Source of the DNA: Rhizobium sp. NXC24
GTDB taxonomy: Bacteria > Pseudomonadota > Alphaproteobacteria > Rhizobiales > Rhizobiaceae
NCBI RefSeq assembly: GCF_002944315.1
Contig: NZ_CP024314.1
Coordinates: forward strand, 2,232,001 to 2,296,000
DNA: 64,000 nt
Reading direction: 5' to 3'
Under the pieces are notes generated by a model. That model saw only the letters and a list, made by a program, of their open reading frames with translations. It was not told the origin of the DNA and searched no databases. Shown in pieces: positions 9,769 through 18,446 of this stretch (position 1 is its first letter; each line of letters begins with the position of its first letter). The translations under genes were made by a program, and so were the position numbers.

Positions 9769-9944
9769 CGCTGGCGACCCCACCGCCGCGGCGGCGGCGG
9801 CATGGGCCCAAACGGCGAGACCTCTCTTTGATGCGGCGTCAGAGCCAGCTGGGATCTCGGTTGGCCTTCTGGATCCACCGAGGCTGATCGAGCCTCGAGG
9901 GATGAGTGTCGGTGTGGGTTTCGTTAAGCAGCGCCATTGCCGAG

Positions 9945-10044
9945 GAAATTTCACCGCTCGGAATCGAAATCCGCGCCGGGCTTCATACAGGCGAATGTGA
10001 AATGATGGGCGAGGATGTCGGCGGTATTGCCGTCCAAGTAGGAT
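9945..10044 (+). pseudogene. Relic of a class III adenylate/guanylate cyclase gene
   Basis: About 33 codons in one frame read ISPLGIEIRAGLHTGECEMM followed by GEDVGGIAVQVG, which matches the late part of class III nucleotide cyclase domains (LGLEIRAGLHTGE-type). The similarity stops abruptly on both sides and the fragment runs into the end of the TadE-like gene on the other strand. It is a decayed remnant, not a working gene. Confidence 0.5.
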
Positions 10045-10050
10045 TCTTCA

Positions 10051-10431
10051 TCAATAAGTCGGGAAGCACGACGCTGCGGCAATTGGCACTTGCATCGACG
10101 GCAGCAAAGGAATCGCGATCGTATAGATGTAGGATGCCGTAACATTCTGCCCACATGTATCTTGAGTCACTGAAAACACGCTGGGATCTATATTAAGACC
10201 ATATGCCTGGCCGGCGGCGTAAGCCTGGGTTGAGCCTTCATCCGGACAGGTGGTGTGCATCAGACTCGCGCACCGGGCGCTGAGATCGACGGCATGTTGC
10301 AATCCCAATTGGGTCCACAGAAAAAGCCCGAATTGTCCTATAGAAAATACAAGAATGATAAAGACGGGAGCAGTCAGGGCAAACTCGACTGCGCTCGTTC
10401 CCTCGGCCTCTCTCGCAAGACGGCAAATCAT
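10051..10431 (-). CDS. TadE-like pilus assembly protein (third of operon)
   Basis: A 126-residue protein starting MICRLAREAEGTSAVEFALT, followed by one hydrophobic helix. The Gly-Thr-x-Ala-Val-Glu-Phe-Ala motif just before the helix is the signature of TadE pseudopilins and related proteins, which are secreted or placed in the envelope with Flp/Tad pilus systems. The start at 10431 overlaps the stop of the upstream TadE-like gene by 4 bp (ATGA), so the two are coupled. Cys residues in the C-terminal part may form disulfides. No pilin, prepilin peptidase or secretion ATPase gene is near. Confidence 0.78.
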   Translation of the reverse strand: MICRLAREAEGTSAVEFALTAPVFIILVFSIGQFGLFLWTQLGLQHAVDLSARCASLMHTTCPDEGSTQAYAAGQAYGLNIDPSVFSVTQDTCGQNVTASYIYTIAIPLLPSMQVPIAAASCFPTY

Positions 10432-10982
10432 TGAAGCCTCGCTGTTGCCGTTGACTGCAGTGCAAATGATGCGGGGATGAAGGGAAGCGCAACATACGGC
10501 ACGTAGGTGGCAGCGGCCGAGGCGGACACATAGGTGCCCGCTCGCGATCCGTCCGAACAGACATCGGAGCACACCGTGATGGAGATGCCTTGACTGCTGG
10601 GGCAACCGCAAAATTTCGAGGGTACGGGCGCCGCCGAGATAACGGCCGAGCCGGTATTTCTTGTAATGACATTCGACATGGCGGAACTATCGAAGCCGCG
10701 AGCCAAAGCATACTGCAGGCCTCGCTGAGCAGCATTCTCCACCTGCGTCTGCTGAAGCAGTGCGCACGAATAGTCGACAAGTCCGAATGTCATCACGATC
10801 AAAACCGGTAGTATGATCGCCAAGTCGACGGCGACCGTGCCGTGCTGCTCATTGAGCAGATCCCGACAGAGCCTTTTTAGAACCCACGCCGGTATTGCCC
10901 GGGTGCGCGAACCCAGCCCCCGTTCGGCGATGAGCATACCGGAGCGCGATACTTCAGTTGGTATTGCTGTTTTTGCAGCCAT
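10428..10982 (-). CDS. TadE-like pilus assembly protein (second of operon)
   Basis: A 184-residue protein with HGTVAVDLAIILPVLIVMTF, the TadE-type motif and membrane helix, near residues 47-66. In the motif the usual Glu is Asp, as in some family members. The C-terminal half is presumably extracytoplasmic and contains a Cys-rich stretch (FCGCP, CSDVCSD). The start at 10982 is 6 bp after the upstream TadG-like gene; an internal ATG sixteen codons in is an alternative. It is the middle gene of a three-gene operon. Confidence 0.75.
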   Translation of the reverse strand: MAAKTAIPTEVSRSGMLIAERGLGSRTRAIPAWVLKRLCRDLLNEQHGTVAVDLAIILPVLIVMTFGLVDYSCALLQQTQVENAAQRGLQYALARGFDSSAMSNVITRNTGSAVISAAPVPSKFCGCPSSQGISITVCSDVCSDGSRAGTYVSASAAATYVPYVALPFIPASFALQSTATARLQ

Positions 10983-10988
10983 GACGCA

Positions 10989-12260
10989 TCACTCGACCAA
11001 TTTGCCCGCAGCGCCGCCGATGGCGCGGGTCGGATAAGCACTGCAATCGATGGATAGGTTGGAATTACCGGTGAAGGTGACCGTATCTGCGATAATCTTG
11101 ATGCAGGCATTTGTTGCGGAGTTACCCCCTGAGTAGCTAACGGCCGCCCTTGGCAGATAGATCGATCCGGCCAAACTCTGGGTAGCACCGCCGTTAAAGC
11201 TGAAGGCCGTGCCCACGGGCATATTACGGTCGCCGAAAATGACAATACCGGCCGTGTCTCCCGTCAGCGGTGGCGTGAGATCAAGGATCGCCCCACCATT
11301 GATCGACGCAGTGCCGTAGTTGCTTCCCGTGCTGGAGGTGAAGACGATCGTGACACCGTGGCCGATCAAAGTCGCGCCGCCATTGACCTTCAGATTGGCC
11401 CGATCGAGGATGTAGATCCCCGGGTCAAGGGTGAGAACGGCGCCAGCGTTTACGGTAATATCGCCACAATAGACACCGGGATCGAGTGTGGTCTTCCCCT
11501 TGATATTTTCCTTGGCATTGGTCGTGCAACCCGAGTAGGTCGGCATTTGAACGTCGGCATAGGGATCCGTGAGAGGCCAAATTCCGGTCGCCGTTCCCTC
11601 GCTCGCTTTAATGCCGCTAAGGCCGTTAATGCCACCGGCAGCTCCGACCGATAACGCTTGTATCAGCGCGGAACCGCCGACACTAACCGACGTGGGACTT
11701 GTCGAATTCGAAACCAAGCTGCAATTATTCAGTGTCACCGTGGTTGAACCCTGAGCCGATGCGGCAGCACTTGCGGTCTGATCGAGCGCCAGCACGCAGG
11801 CGCTGGCCGCATTCGCAATGGCCACGGATCTAGTTGTAACGACAAACGCCTGCTGCCAAAGCGCGGAGAACAGCACGTCCATTGGTTGCTGCGCGACGAC
11901 TTCGATCGCCGAATTATTTCCAACATAAGATCCCTGCGTCGGAGGGCGATGGATCGATATCACCACGTTATTCTGGCCATTAACCAGCCCATAGCTCGCC
12001 GCTATCGCATTGACCTGGGACTCAACCGGCCCCTCGCCGCTGGTGGTATAGGCAGCCGCGCCGCTTACAGCGGCGGCGTCGGTTGCCGACTGCATCTTCT
12101 GTTGCTTGTAGGTCCACAGCCCATAGTCCGTGCCGAGCCCTATCAAACCGATCAGAACCGGGAGCGACACAGCAAAGACGATCAGGTAAGCACCGGACGA
12201 ATCGTGAATGAAGTCCACGATTGTCTTCCGGTGGCGCGAGCCAACAGGAAGTCGAAGCAT
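10989..12260 (-). CDS. TadG-like protein (TadE/G N-terminal motif, adhesin-like C-terminus)
   Basis: A 423-residue protein with an N-terminal helix (SGAYLIVFAVSLPVLIGLIG) of the TadE/TadG type, followed by DYGLWTYKQQKMQSATDAAA, typical of TadG. The remainder, rich in Gly, Ser, Thr and Asn, has repeated short beta-type patterns (DPGVYCGDITVNAGAVLTL, then LDPGIYILDRANLKVNGG), suggesting a right-handed beta-helix or adhesin-like domain. The start at 12260 is chosen because GGGGAGGG lies just upstream. It is the first gene of the TadG-TadE-TadE operon. The role is probably in surface structures; it lacks the full tad gene set here. Confidence 0.78.
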   Translation of the reverse strand: MLRLPVGSRHRKTIVDFIHDSSGAYLIVFAVSLPVLIGLIGLGTDYGLWTYKQQKMQSATDAAAVSGAAAYTTSGEGPVESQVNAIAASYGLVNGQNNVVISIHRPPTQGSYVGNNSAIEVVAQQPMDVLFSALWQQAFVVTTRSVAIANAASACVLALDQTASAAASAQGSTTVTLNNCSLVSNSTSPTSVSVGGSALIQALSVGAAGGINGLSGIKASEGTATGIWPLTDPYADVQMPTYSGCTTNAKENIKGKTTLDPGVYCGDITVNAGAVLTLDPGIYILDRANLKVNGGATLIGHGVTIVFTSSTGSNYGTASINGGAILDLTPPLTGDTAGIVIFGDRNMPVGTAFSFNGGATQSLAGSIYLPRAAVSYSGGNSATNACIKIIADTVTFTGNSNLSIDCSAYPTRAIGGAAGKLVE

Positions 12261-12770
12261 TGTCCCTCCCCTCAAATTATACGGAAAATCCGATGGAGGA
12301 CTGTGCGACTCAATTCTTTATTTTTCTCTTTTTTAAGAAGTTCGAATTGAACAGAAAACAGTAAAATTAAAGGGGTTGAAGAGAAGCTGAGTTTTCAGAT
12401 TATCACTTGGTTCAATCAGCCACTACGCGAAGAAGTGGGGCGCGTGCTGATGACCGTCTCTCCACCCGAACACGAGCATTCTTTTGAGGAGCTTGCGAAG
12501 CTCGCTGTACATGGCTTTCCCGATTCAAACGGGCTTGCCGACTTGTGGAGCCGCTACGATACCGATCAGATCTCTACTCTGACAACAAGCGCGTAGGCGC
12601 GATTGGCGACGTACCTTTCCCGCAAAGGTTAGCATCGTTCTCTCGTCGGCGTGGAACGATCGATGAGCTCTGAGCGTTGCCACCGCTTGGTTCATTGAAA
12701 CCGTTCTCCTCTTTGCGTGTTACAGCAACTGGCAGCTAAGGCGTTTCCAACGTTACCATGGAGGTCTCGT
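12261..12770. other. Divergent intergenic region, AT-rich
   Basis: About 500 bp between the TadG-like gene and the CHAP-type gene. The part from 12290 to 12380 is markedly AT-rich and is the likely site of promoters. A possible small frame is listed at 12450-12596. Nothing else is supported. Confidence 0.45.
12450..12596 (+). CDS. Possible small protein of unknown function
   Basis: A 48-codon frame from ATG to TAG reads MTVSPPEHEHSFEELAKLAV then HGFPDSNGLADLW, with protein-like composition. The same frame stays open upstream to about 12360 and continues to look coding, so a longer form with a non-ATG start is possible. No clear ribosome-binding site or family was recognised. Confidence 0.22.
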   Translation: MTVSPPEHEHSFEELAKLAVHGFPDSNGLADLWSRYDTDQISTLTTSA

Positions 12771-13517
12771 ATGATTACGCGGCGAGTGCTTTTGGCGATG
12801 GTTGCGACCGTTCCGGTCCTAAAATCCGAGCTTGCCTTTGGAGGCAAAACTGGTCGCGAGACCATCGTCCAACTGCAATACCCACCGCCCCTGGTCACCA
12901 TCCCAGAGCGGCGGATGCGACGCTCCGCTCCGACACCCATGGAGATTGAACAAACTCGTGACGCCGTTGCCTTAACGCCGACCGGACCGCGTCCGATCGA
13001 CATCGCGCAGAGTTTTATCGACCGCTACTACGAGCGCAAACCTTCAGTCATCTCGCAACGACCACCGCCGGCAGCACTGAACCCTCTCATTGCCGAATTT
13101 CTCGCGGTTACAGCGCTGCATCCGCTGAACGATCCGGTTCCATGGTGCGCTGCCTTCATCAATTTCTGCATCCGCCGTAATGGCGGGGTAGGCAGTTCAA
13201 GCGCATGGTCGCAGTCGTTCCTGCCACCGGCGTTCGACGCTGTCGAGTCACCTCAGGAAGGCGACCTGGCAGTCTTCACCTGCGTTAGCTCATTTACAGG
13301 GAAAGATATCGGACTAGGCCATGTAGCTTTCTTCAGACGTTTCGAAGACGAGCAGCACCTTGTCGTCGTTGGCGGCAATCAGGCAACACAAGACCATTCC
13401 AGCATCATTTCACAGAGAATTTTGCCAATCGGCAACAAGCCCGTGCGAAGGCACACAAGCACCGGCAAAGTAATATCGGCGATGATGCACCTCAACCAGT
13501 TTGTGCGACCGGCATAA
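12771..13517 (+). CDS. TIGR02594/CHAP-type amidase-fold exported protein
   Basis: A 248-residue protein with an N-terminal hydrophobic segment after MITRR that could be a signal peptide. The C-terminal half has the CHAP/NlpC-like pattern of the TIGR02594 family: the Cys in PVPWCAAFINFC is the likely nucleophile, the His in GLGHVAFFRR the base, and VVGGNQ follows. Such enzymes usually cut peptidoglycan peptides or amides. The start is fixed by GGAGG 7 bp before the ATG. The gene stands alone; whether the protein remodels the cell wall in this organism is inferred from the fold. Confidence 0.8.
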   Translation: MITRRVLLAMVATVPVLKSELAFGGKTGRETIVQLQYPPPLVTIPERRMRRSAPTPMEIEQTRDAVALTPTGPRPIDIAQSFIDRYYERKPSVISQRPPPAALNPLIAEFLAVTALHPLNDPVPWCAAFINFCIRRNGGVGSSSAWSQSFLPPAFDAVESPQEGDLAVFTCVSSFTGKDIGLGHVAFFRRFEDEQHLVVVGGNQATQDHSSIISQRILPIGNKPVRRHTSTGKVISAMMHLNQFVRPA

Positions 13518-13824
13518 TTCCCGACATTCACCGTGGCGACATGCGACCGCCGCTAGATCTGTCTCACGGAATGCGGATCAAAGCAGGGGCGCACATGGAT
13601 TCCACCTTGTTCGAATTGTACGCTTCTGGTTCCGGACACCACGCTTTTCGATTACAGAATGGCGACCCCGCTTTAACTGTCATGGCCGAAATGGAACCGA
13701 GCTCTGGACCCGGTTATCAAAAGAGGTTTGCTCGTGGCCAGTATGCGGCGCGAAGCGGTCCGACGGACCTACGCGCCGCCGGACGGCTACAAGTTTTGGT
13801 TGAGATTCTTGGGGCGTTGATGCC

Positions 13825-13980
13825 ATGCTGACGACGGCGCCGGGGCCGGACATCGCGCCATATCACGACCGCCAGATCGTGATATTGGAGCGCAATGCGT
13901 GGGCCGATTGGCTCGATATTAACGTCTCCGCGAAATCTATCATTCGGCCTTTGCCGATAGGTTCGCTAATATTAGACTCT
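13825..13980 (+). pseudogene. Relic of SRAP (YedK/HMCES-type) gene, C-terminal part
   Basis: The frame reads MLTTAPGPDIAPYHDRQIVI, then LERNAWADWLD and RPLPIGSL. This matches the C-terminal part of SOS response-associated peptidase proteins, whose conserved His in APxHxR is part of the active site. The essential N-terminal Cys2 region is absent upstream in any frame, so the protein cannot be functional. It is a truncated remnant. Confidence 0.5.
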
Positions 13981-14192
13981 CAGCGGCCATCCGAACCGCT
14001 AGTCCGGCGAGGACGGTCCCCAGACCCACCGTTGTATTTTGATCCAACCAGAATGGCGTGCGTGTGATGCCGTTCGGGCGCGGTCCGGCAATGTCTCGCT
14101 GCCGGCAGCCCAATTTGCGAGGATGAACGGGGCACTCCTGAGATATCCCCGACACCCACGGTTCCAACGCGCATCACAGACACTTCAGGCAT
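13940..14192 (-). pseudogene. Relic with Gfo/Idh/MocA-type N-terminus
   Basis: An ATG at 14192 follows a strong GGGGAGGAAGG site and reads MPEVSVMRVGTVGVGDISG, which looks like the N-terminal dinucleotide-binding strand and loop of a Gfo/Idh/MocA oxidoreductase. After that the sequence no longer fits the family. In another frame near 14010-14070 a stretch reading WLDQNTTVGLGTVLAGLAVR resembles the C-terminal helix of LysE-type exporters, though this is weak. The relic lies just downstream of the sugar ABC operon in the same direction and was probably once its last gene. Confidence 0.35.
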
Positions 14193-14294
14193 GGTTTCCT
14201 TCCTCCCCGCCAATGGCGCGGAATTGCAAAGATCGATCTTCGAAACACGAAGGCTGTTGAACCGCAGCGGTGAACACCCTTTCGTCGTTGAAGC

Positions 14295-15296
14295 TCATTG
14301 CTCCGACATACGGCGGCCATCTTCATCGAAGCGATGGAGATGTTGCAGGTCAGGGCTCATCCGCAGGATTTCACCTGCCTTAAAGTCGCGATGACCGGCG
14401 AAGCGGGCTATAAGTTCGCCAACCTCTGACTGGATGTAAGCGATCGTCTCGTTGCCGAGATGTTCGGCGATACGCACGGTTCCTGTCCACCGACCGTCAT
14501 TGTCCATCGCTAGATGCTCGGGCCGTATGCCGAGCGTGGTGGCGCCTTCTTTGCGAGCCGCGTCACCGGAGACCAGATTCATCTTGGGGGACCCGATAAA
14601 TGTGGCAACGAACAAGGTTTGGGGCTTGTTATAAAGCTCGAGCGGAGAGCCGATCTGCTCAATGCGGCCCGCATTCATGACAACGATTTGATCAGCCAAT
14701 GTCATAGCCTCGACTTGATCATGCGTCACATAAACCATGGTTGCCTTCAGCCGCTGATGGAGGTCCGCCAGTTCAACACGCATTTGCGTGCGCAAAGCAG
14801 CGTCCAGATTCGAGAGAGGTTCGTCGAATAAGAACACCTCAGGATTGCGCACGATCGATCGCCCGATCGCCACTCGTTGCCGCTGGCCGCCGGAGAGAGC
14901 CGCAGGTCTGCGTTTCAATAGCGGCTTGAGATGCAACACGTCCGCAGCAGCGGCCACCCTCGACTCACGCTCCTTTGCCGGCATCTTCGCGAGCCGCAGG
15001 CCAAAATCGATGTTCTGTTCGACTGTCATATGCGGAAAAAGCGCATAGGATTGAAAGACCATCGAGATTCCGCGTTTGGATGGCTCCTCACGCGTTACGT
15101 CCCTTCCGCCAATGGTGATTGAGCCCTTTGTCGGCTCCTCCAGACCGGCGATCATTCGCAACAGCGTGGATTTGCCGCAACCTGATGGGCCGACAAGGAC
15201 GGTGAACGACCCATCGGGAATCGCGAGTGTGAGGTCCGGAATGGTCTCGACAGCTCCAAAGGTTTTGTTGATGTGCGCAAGTTCTACATTGGCCAT
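14295..15296 (-). CDS. Sugar ABC transporter ATP-binding protein (UgpC/MsmK type)
   Basis: A 333-residue ATPase with Walker A GPSGCGKST (about 36-44), Q-loop FQSYALFPHM, signature LSGGQ (134-138), Walker B FLFDEP (155-160) and switch His in VTHDQVEAMTLAD. The C-terminal OB-fold domain (MOI type) contains LGIRPEHL, typical of sugar and polyol importers. The start follows GGGAGG. It is the last intact gene of the operon that begins with the GH30 glycosidase and supplies energy for the two upstream permeases. Confidence 0.93.
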   Translation of the reverse strand: MANVELAHINKTFGAVETIPDLTLAIPDGSFTVLVGPSGCGKSTLLRMIAGLEEPTKGSITIGGRDVTREEPSKRGISMVFQSYALFPHMTVEQNIDFGLRLAKMPAKERESRVAAAADVLHLKPLLKRRPAALSGGQRQRVAIGRSIVRNPEVFLFDEPLSNLDAALRTQMRVELADLHQRLKATMVYVTHDQVEAMTLADQIVVMNAGRIEQIGSPLELYNKPQTLFVATFIGSPKMNLVSGDAARKEGATTLGIRPEHLAMDNDGRWTGTVRIAEHLGNETIAYIQSEVGELIARFAGHRDFKAGEILRMSPDLQHLHRFDEDGRRMSEQ

Positions 15297-15326
15297 TGAA
15301 TCCTCCCTGAGATTTTGAGCACCCGC

Positions 15327-16157
15327 TCAACCTTTGACCGCACCACCTGTGAGGCCAGCGACAATGTATTTCTGAGCAGCGACGAAAAACACGATCGCCG
15401 GCAGAATGGTGAGTGAAATAAAGGCGAGCGTACGGTTCCATTCCGCAAGATATTCGCCCCGGAATTGCATCATGCCGAGCGGCCATGTGAAAAGATCACG
15501 AGAGTTTACGACGACGAGCGGCAACAGAAAGTTGTTCCAGCTACTCACGAAAACGAAAACCCCGACCGTTGCCAGAATAGGCGTCGAGAGCGGAAGCGTG
15601 AATTGCCAGAAGAAGCGAACGTAGCCACATCCTTCGACATAGGCCGCCTCGAACAGTTCTTTCGGCAGTTGCTCGAAGAACGTTTTGAACAGCATGATTG
15701 AAAGCGAAAGGCCGAATGCGGTTTGAGGCAGGATCACCGCCCAATAGCTGTCCAGAAGTCCGAGATCCCGAACCTTGATGAACAGCGGCAGGATGGCGGT
15801 CGCAAACGGAAAGACGAGCCCGGCCAGGAGATAGGACTGCACCATTCGCGCGCCGAGAAAGCGGATTTGAGCAAAGACATAGGCTGCTGCCGCCGCCACG
15901 ATGATCGTCAGGAAAACCGTGGCCAATGAAATGAACAGCGAATTCCCGAGATACCGCCAGAATGAGGGATCGCCAACCATGGCAGAATAATACTCGAGGT
16001 TCCATCGCTGCGGCAGGCCGAAGGGATTTGAGCGGAGCTCTCCGTTCGTCTTGAACCCGCCAAATACGGCGACCGTAAGAGGGCTGAGAACAAAGCCGGT
16101 GAACAACAGCAGGACGACGATTTTGCCCAAGGCAGGAAGTAAGCGGAAGAGATTCAT
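15327..16157 (-). CDS. Sugar ABC transporter permease, MalG type
   Basis: A 276-residue inner-membrane protein with about six helices. The ATPase-contacting EAA loop reads EAAYVEGCGYVRFFWQFTLP. It belongs to the carbohydrate uptake type 1 family, and pairs with the upstream MalF-type permease. Its ATG overlaps the stop of that gene by 4 bp (ATGA), so the two are translationally coupled. It would import the substrate bound by the binding protein at 17134-18402. Confidence 0.92.
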   Translation of the reverse strand: MNLFRLLPALGKIVVLLLFTGFVLSPLTVAVFGGFKTNGELRSNPFGLPQRWNLEYYSAMVGDPSFWRYLGNSLFISLATVFLTIIVAAAAAYVFAQIRFLGARMVQSYLLAGLVFPFATAILPLFIKVRDLGLLDSYWAVILPQTAFGLSLSIMLFKTFFEQLPKELFEAAYVEGCGYVRFFWQFTLPLSTPILATVGVFVFVSSWNNFLLPLVVVNSRDLFTWPLGMMQFRGEYLAEWNRTLAFISLTILPAIVFFVAAQKYIVAGLTGGAVKG

Positions 16158-17074
16158 ATCCGGCCGCCTTTGCTGATGAGACGTTGATAGATTGCCGAGA
16201 CTGCAACTGCGGCTACGAAGAGCATCACACCAACGGCGCTGCCGAAACCGATCCGGGTGCGGGTGAGGCCGAAGGTATAGAGATAGGTGACGATGGTGTG
16301 GGTCGTGTTGGATGGACCGCCGTTGGTGAGTGGGATGACGACGTCGAACAGCTGTAGCGAACCAACAATCGAAAAGAAGACCGATACGCCGATTGCTGAC
16401 GCAATCATGGGAATCTGCACGTGCCGAACGACAGCCCAGCGTCCCGCGCCTTCCAGACGCGCCGCTTCAAGCAGCTCCTTAGGTACGGCCTGGAGAGCTG
16501 CGATATAGATCATCATATGGAAGCCGAAGTACTTCCAAACGATCACTAGGAGAATGGCGGCAAAAGCCCAATGACGATCGGCGAGGATGAAAAACGGCGG
16601 CCATCCCAATGCGTTAAAAATGAATGCAGCGACGCCGGTATTGCCGTCGAAAACAAAGCTCCAAATTAACCCGGATGCAATCTCTGCCAGAATGAATGGC
16701 AAGAAGAAAATGAGGCGGAAGAGGGTATTGGATGTCGTTTTCTCATAGATCAGCAATGCCAGTCCGAGCGCGATCGGGAGCTGGATGACGACGGATACGC
16801 CCAATACCGACAGCGAATTGCGCACAGCTTGCCAGAACACGTCATGGCCGAGCGCCTGCCGGAAATTCTCAAATCCTACGAATTCCGTCGGGTTGCCAAA
16901 CCCATTCCATTTGAACAGGCTGTAATAAGCAGCATCGGCAAGCGGCAATGCCACGAAGAGTGTGAACAGAATCAACGCCGGTGGCAACATCAGAAGGACC
17001 GCACGCGTCTGACTGCTGATATGCCTTCCGACTTTTCTATCCACTCCCATTCCGTTGAGTGCTAGCCCAGTCAT
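16154..17074 (-). CDS. Sugar ABC transporter permease, MalF type
   Basis: A 306-residue permease of the carbohydrate uptake type 1 family with about six helices and an EAA loop (EAARLEGAGRWAVVRHVQIP). The start at 17074 is chosen because GGGAGGA precedes it by a proper distance; a longer frame begins at 17125 but lacks a site. It lies 59 bp after the binding-protein gene in the operon. The N-terminal segment before the first helix is long, as is common for MalF-type subunits. Confidence 0.9.
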   Translation of the reverse strand: MTGLALNGMGVDRKVGRHISSQTRAVLLMLPPALILFTLFVALPLADAAYYSLFKWNGFGNPTEFVGFENFRQALGHDVFWQAVRNSLSVLGVSVVIQLPIALGLALLIYEKTTSNTLFRLIFFLPFILAEIASGLIWSFVFDGNTGVAAFIFNALGWPPFFILADRHWAFAAILLVIVWKYFGFHMMIYIAALQAVPKELLEAARLEGAGRWAVVRHVQIPMIASAIGVSVFFSIVGSLQLFDVVIPLTNGGPSNTTHTIVTYLYTFGLTRTRIGFGSAVGVMLFVAAVAVSAIYQRLISKGGRI

Positions 17075-17133
17075 TTTATCCTCCCTTTTTCGTCGCCGAA
17101 CCGGGCACCCATTGGCGCCCGGCAATAACGGCG

Positions 17134-18402
17134 TTAGCGCATCGACCAGGCGTCCTGCATGGCTTTTGCTGCATCCTGGGGTGTGGTCACGCCTTGCGCG
17201 AGATCGGCAGAGATATCGAGTGCCGTGGCTCCGACATCGGAGCCAAATGCCTGGTCTAGAAAGAGCTGGTGGAACTTCGACTTCGAAACGTCTTCCGACA
17301 TCATGCGGAAGTAGGGATTGGTTATGCCTTCCTCGGATCCCTTGGCGACGGGGATATAATGACCTTGAGCACCGGCAACCTTCTGATTTTCGACCTCGGT
17401 CATGTATTTCACGAATTCAATGGCCTCTGGTTGAGCGCCGGCGACAACGGCGTAACCGTTGATGCCCCCGAACGTGTCGCTCGGATCCCCCGCACCGCCA
17501 ACAACGGCTGGAAAGCGAATGGCGGCAAGCTTTTCATCCAGAATCCCCTTGCCGCTTACCGAATTCTGCTTCTGGGTCCCATAATCCCAATCACCCATCA
17601 GATGAAACAGAGCCTTGCCGTCACCGAATTGACCGGTCGCCTGCTCAAACGTGGTGTCCATAAAACCCGGCTCGAAGGGTTGCAGGTCAATGAGCTTCTT
17701 GAAATCTTCGCCGGCCTTGACGAACGGGGCTGCGGCAAAGCCATCACCTTTGCCGGCCATCGCCGCGGCCATACCAGCCTTTCCGGCCTCGCGCACCCAC
17801 AAGTAGCCGTAGTAAAACATCAGCGGCCACTTGTCTTTTCCTCCGACTACGATCGGGGTGATGCCGGCCGCCTTAGCCTTCTTCAGGGCGCCGAGAAAAT
17901 CATCCCAGGTTTTGATGGCATTGAGATCGACGCCTGCCTTTTGCGCAAGATCGCGATTGCACCAGAATACGACCTCGGCGACATTGACCGGCAAGCCGTA
18001 CAGCTTGCCATCGACGGTAAATGCATCAAAGCCAGCACTTGGAATCCTGGCTTTCACATCGTCGGAGATCGAACCGGAGATATCCTGCAGCACGCCTGAT
18101 TCCGCCTGCTGCTTCAAGACGCCCCCCGCGAAGCTGAAAATGAGGTCCGGCTTCTGCTCCGACTGGAGAAGTGTTGTCAGCTTCTGCTTGTAGGCTTCGT
18201 TGGCGATATATTCGAAAGATATTTGAACGCCAGGGTGCGACTTTTCGAAATTTGTTGCCATCTGCTGATGGTATGCCTTTTCCGCGTTCGGGACTTCCGA
18301 CCGCAGGATATGGACGGTCACGTCAGCAAGGGCTGTGGACGCAAAGAGAGCGGCAAAAGCGGACGCAGCCGCCATCATACGCAGGGTGGGAATTGGTTTC
18401 AT
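17134..18402 (-). CDS. Sugar ABC transporter substrate-binding protein
   Basis: A 422-residue periplasmic protein with a signal peptide ending around residue 26 (AALFASTALA). It has the features of family 1 sugar-binding proteins: EKSHPGVQISFEY early on, KPDLIFSFAGG, a hinge-like VVFWCNRDLAQKAG and FGGINGYAVVAG late. GAGGAGG precedes the ATG. The context with a GH30 glycosidase suggests that it binds a beta-linked oligosaccharide or glycoside, but the ligand cannot be read from sequence. Confidence 0.92.
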   Translation of the reverse strand: MKPIPTLRMMAAASAFAALFASTALADVTVHILRSEVPNAEKAYHQQMATNFEKSHPGVQISFEYIANEAYKQKLTTLLQSEQKPDLIFSFAGGVLKQQAESGVLQDISGSISDDVKARIPSAGFDAFTVDGKLYGLPVNVAEVVFWCNRDLAQKAGVDLNAIKTWDDFLGALKKAKAAGITPIVVGGKDKWPLMFYYGYLWVREAGKAGMAAAMAGKGDGFAAAPFVKAGEDFKKLIDLQPFEPGFMDTTFEQATGQFGDGKALFHLMGDWDYGTQKQNSVSGKGILDEKLAAIRFPAVVGGAGDPSDTFGGINGYAVVAGAQPEAIEFVKYMTEVENQKVAGAQGHYIPVAKGSEEGITNPYFRMMSEDVSKSKFHQLFLDQAFGSDVGATALDISADLAQGVTTPQDAAKAMQDAWSMR

Positions 18403-18446
18403 TTCGGTTCCTCCTCAAGACCAGCGAGCAGTGCCCGCGTTGTGAT

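Noticed and set aside
12276-12281. TATAAT on the minus strand just before the TadG gene as a -10 box
   Set aside because: It would place the transcript start inside the ribosome-binding site and no -35 element lies at the proper distance.
13541-13831. 96-codon frame between the CHAP-type gene and the SRAP relic
   Set aside because: No ribosome-binding site, no recognisable domain; composition is not convincing.
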